Assembly (NCBI GenBank): GCA_963632245.1
Contig: CAVGTF010000112.1
Coordinates: forward strand, 1 to 7,557
Direction: 5' to 3'
Length of the DNA: 7,557 nt
Source: UBA1724 sp963632245
Lineage (GTDB): Bacteria > Verrucomicrobiota > Lentisphaeria > Oligosphaerales > Oligosphaeraceae
Under the pieces are notes generated by a model. The model ran no database searches, was not told where the DNA came from, and saw only the letters and a program-made list of their open reading frames with translations. Below, piece after piece: positions 6,496 through 7,557 of this stretch (position 1 is the first letter of the stretch; each line of letters starts with the position of its first letter). A program made the translations under genes and the position numbers.

Positions 6496-6516
6496 GCCGC
6501 CGCCGCATCGGAGGCA

Positions 6517-6540
6517 CCCTATACGCGCGCACGAATAGGG
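6517..6540. repeat. Hairpin with CG-rich loop, copy 2
   Basis: Perfect 6-bp stem CCCTAT (6517-6522) / ATAGGG (6535-6540) around a 12-base loop that also begins ACGCGCGC. The last four loop bases differ from copy 1 while the stem is kept, which suggests selection on structure. Confidence 0.85.
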
Positions 6541-6656
6541 GAACAGACGCCGCCCCCAGCGGCGCGGGAAGATGGATAAAAGCAAGACGCGCGACGCTTG
6601 GCTCGATGCTTGTATCGTGGCAGAGATGAGAAAAGGGCAAAAAATCTTGGAAAAAG

Positions 6657-6685
6657 TTGCACAATCGGTAATTTTGGGTTATTTT
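6657..6685 (+). promoter_or_regulatory. Candidate promoter of the XRE regulator gene
   Basis: TTGCAC (6657-6662), a 17-base spacer, then TATTTT (6680-6685). The match to sigma-70 consensus is partial (3 of 6 and 4 of 6), but spacing, AT-rich context and position about 90 bases upstream of the start fit. Confidence 0.35.
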
Positions 6686-6710
6686 GTGTCCCTGTGTTGG
6701 ATGGTTGTGT

Positions 6711-6735
6711 TGCAATTTTGCAGGCATTTTTGCAG
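6711..6735. promoter_or_regulatory. Operator-like inverted and direct repeats upstream of the regulator
   Basis: Perfect inverted repeat TGCAA (6711-6715), TT, TTGCA (6718-6722). The right arm overlaps a direct repeat TTTTGCAG at 6716-6723 and 6728-6735, 12 bases apart. XRE repressors commonly autoregulate through such sites; binding here is inferred only. Confidence 0.4.
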
Positions 6736-6758
6736 TGTCGCAGGTAGGATGAACGTAA

Positions 6759-6764
6759 AAGGAG
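6759..6764 (+). promoter_or_regulatory. Ribosome binding site that fixes the XRE start
   Basis: AAGGAG lies eight bases before ATG 6773-6775. It is the clearest Shine-Dalgarno in the window and favours this start over the upstream in-frame ATGs at 6572 and 6749. Confidence 0.8.
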
Positions 6765-6772
6765 AACGGACG

Positions 6773-7087
6773 ATGCAGGAATTTAGAGAAAGATTGGCGG
6801 CAATTTTGGCTGAACTTCATATGACGCAGAAGGTGCTGGCTGAAAGAATTGGGATAACCGAAGCTTCATTGAGTCGCTATTTGAATGAGGGAAGGATTCC
6901 GCACGCTACAGTTATAGCCAACATGGCCACGGCTTTAGGAACAACGACTGATTACCTTCTTGGGGTAAGTGGCGAGCGGGAACTCGAGTTTCCGCAAATT
7001 CAGCGTTTATTGGCGCGAAACGCGAACAAGATATCACCAGAAGATAGGCGAAAACTGATGCACTTACTTATTGATTTGGAGAAGTAG
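6773..7087 (+). CDS. XRE-family helix-turn-helix transcriptional regulator
   Basis: Encodes 104 residues. Residues 4-64 form a Cro/C1-type helix-turn-helix domain: MTQKVLAERIGI (17-28), then the recognition helix TEASLSRYLNEGRIP (29-43), then IANMATALGTTTDYLLG (48-64). It should bind DNA as a dimer and act as a repressor. The remaining 40 residues are a short charged tail with no recognised domain. The start at 6773 is supported by AAGGAG eight bases upstream and by the domain beginning at once; an in-frame extension to 6572 has no domain support. It is followed after six bases by an ImmA/IrrE-type peptidase gene, the pairing known from ImmR-ImmA of ICEBs1 and from phage-like elements, where the peptidase cleaves the repressor to induce the element. 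Base composition is much more AT-rich than in the four minus-strand genes, consistent with acquisition from elsewhere. The operator-like repeats at 6711-6735 suggest autoregulation. Confidence 0.92.
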   Translation: MQEFRERLAAILAELHMTQKVLAERIGITEASLSRYLNEGRIPHATVIANMATALGTTTDYLLGVSGERELEFPQIQRLLARNANKISPEDRRKLMHLLIDLEK

Positions 7088-7093
7088 TAGGAC

Positions 7094-7557
7094 ATGAAGA
7101 TTATATATAAAAGAAGATATGATGAGATTGTCTCTTCCGTTGTTGAGACATTAGAGAAAGTAGGGAGTTGTCATTTGCCGATCTCACCGTTAGATATTGC
7201 GTGGCGGCTTGGAATAAAAGTAAGAAAGTTTTCTGATGTTAGAACGACGGAAAGATCTCGTCTTCTTTTACTTCAGAAAGATGGCTTTTCCTATCGATAT
7301 CAAAAGGATAAATTGTCTACACCGCATTTTGTGATCTGGTATAATGATGAGATGCTTGAGGAACGTATTCGTTGGACGATATCTCACGAACTTGGTCACA
7401 TTGTGCTAAGGCATTTGGAAGAGAGTGAGCTAGCTGAAGCTGAAGCAAACTATTTTGCGGCGACTTTACTTGCCGCCCCCATTTTTATAATGATGTTAAA
7501 GCTAGGTTCAACAGCGGAAGTACAGCGTATTCTTCATTTAAGTGCAGAGGACGCATG
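7094..7557 (+). CDS. ImmA/IrrE-family metallo-endopeptidase, C-terminus cut off by window edge
   Basis: Open from ATG 7094 to the right edge (154 codons, no stop). The zinc-peptidase motif HELGH is at residues 98-102, preceded by ERIRWTIS, and followed by EAEANYFAATLLA (115-127) whose acidic residue is the likely third zinc ligand. This arrangement (HExxH, then a downstream E-x-E-A-x-x-F-A segment, N-terminal region with SPLDIAWRLGI) is that of the ImmA/IrrE (DUF955) family. Family members cleave or inactivate a partner XRE-type repressor. The gene begins six bases after the regulator stop codon, so translation is probably coupled; GGAG at 7078-7081 is a distant possible ribosome binding site. 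AT-rich codon use (ATA, TTA, AAA) matches the regulator and differs from the left genes. Roles in prophage or integrative-element induction, or in stress response, are all possible; the sequence to the right is needed to tell. Confidence 0.9.
   Translation, partial: MKIIYKRRYDEIVSSVVETLEKVGSCHLPISPLDIAWRLGIKVRKFSDVRTTERSRLLLLQKDGFSYRYQKDKLSTPHFVIWYNDEMLEERIRWTISHELGHIVLRHLEESELAEAEANYFAATLLAAPIFIMMLKLGSTAEVQRILHLSAEDA

Larger units (their letters stand above)
6382..6772. other. Divergent intergenic region between phosphatase and XRE regulator
   Basis: No supported gene. The left part (to about 6590) is GC-rich and holds two related hairpins plus a third small stem-loop at 6548-6564 (CGCCGC / GCGGCG, loop CCCCA). 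The right part is AT-rich and should hold the promoter of the regulator gene. On the minus strand TATAGT at 6448-6443 could be a -10 for the phosphatase, but no matching -35 is seen. Confidence 0.6.

Noticed and set aside
6572..6772. In-frame upstream start giving the XRE protein 67 extra residues.
   Set aside because: The extension has no recognised domain, covers the probable promoter and operator, and ATG 6773 has a good ribosome binding site.
6473..6820. Minus-strand open frame of 115 codons across the divergent intergenic region.
   Set aside because: It overlaps the hairpins, the ribosome binding site and the 5' end of the XRE gene, and its product matches nothing I recognise.

Overview
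The window looks like a bacterial chromosome segment from a Gram-negative, GC-rich host. The LPS-core heptosyltransferase and the envelope-exported enzymes suggest Gram-negative. The left 6.4 kb carries four genes, all on the minus strand, with strong G/C preference (one 60-base line inside accD counts 36 G+C). I would guess a Verrucomicrobiota/PVC-type genome from the exported, CBM9-like-tailed enzyme and the many intergenic heptamer repeats, but that is a low-confidence inference.

Layout in transcription order (right to left): an exported tyrosine-phosphatase-family protein with a C-terminal CBM9-like domain (6381-4204); then, 27 bases later, accD, the acetyl-CoA carboxylase carboxyltransferase beta subunit (4176-3331). 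Next comes a repeat-filled gap (2875-3330), then a waaF-like glycosyltransferase (2874-1801). A second repeat-filled gap (1626-1800) follows. Last is a second exported phosphatase (1625 to beyond the left edge), clearly a paralogue of the first. The first phosphatase and accD are probably co-transcribed. The other two genes are separated by repeats.

The two gaps hold a composite repeat system. Three copies of a 43-47 bp core each have a GC-rich hairpin, then AAGGGCG(C/G)CTGCGGCAC, then CTTGCAAAC or a close variant. Two copies of a 27 bp element contain a GCAA-loop hairpin. Next to these lie five arrays of 7-bp units, each array with its own unit sequence. The cleanest array, 11 copies of ATGTGCR, ends four bases before the start codon of the left phosphatase. 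It is open in that gene's frame back to an ATG at 1712, so copy number could affect expression.

From about 6590 rightwards the sequence turns AT-rich (one 60-base line near 7261 counts 19 G+C) and the coding strand flips. Two plus-strand genes follow: a small XRE-type repressor (6773-7087) and, six bases later, an ImmA/IrrE-type HExxH metallopeptidase running off the right edge. This pair is typical of the control module of integrative elements and prophages, so the right end may be the edge of an acquired island. The 390-base divergent region between the two halves (6382-6772) contains twin hairpins with CG-rich loops and an operator-like inverted repeat upstream of the repressor gene.
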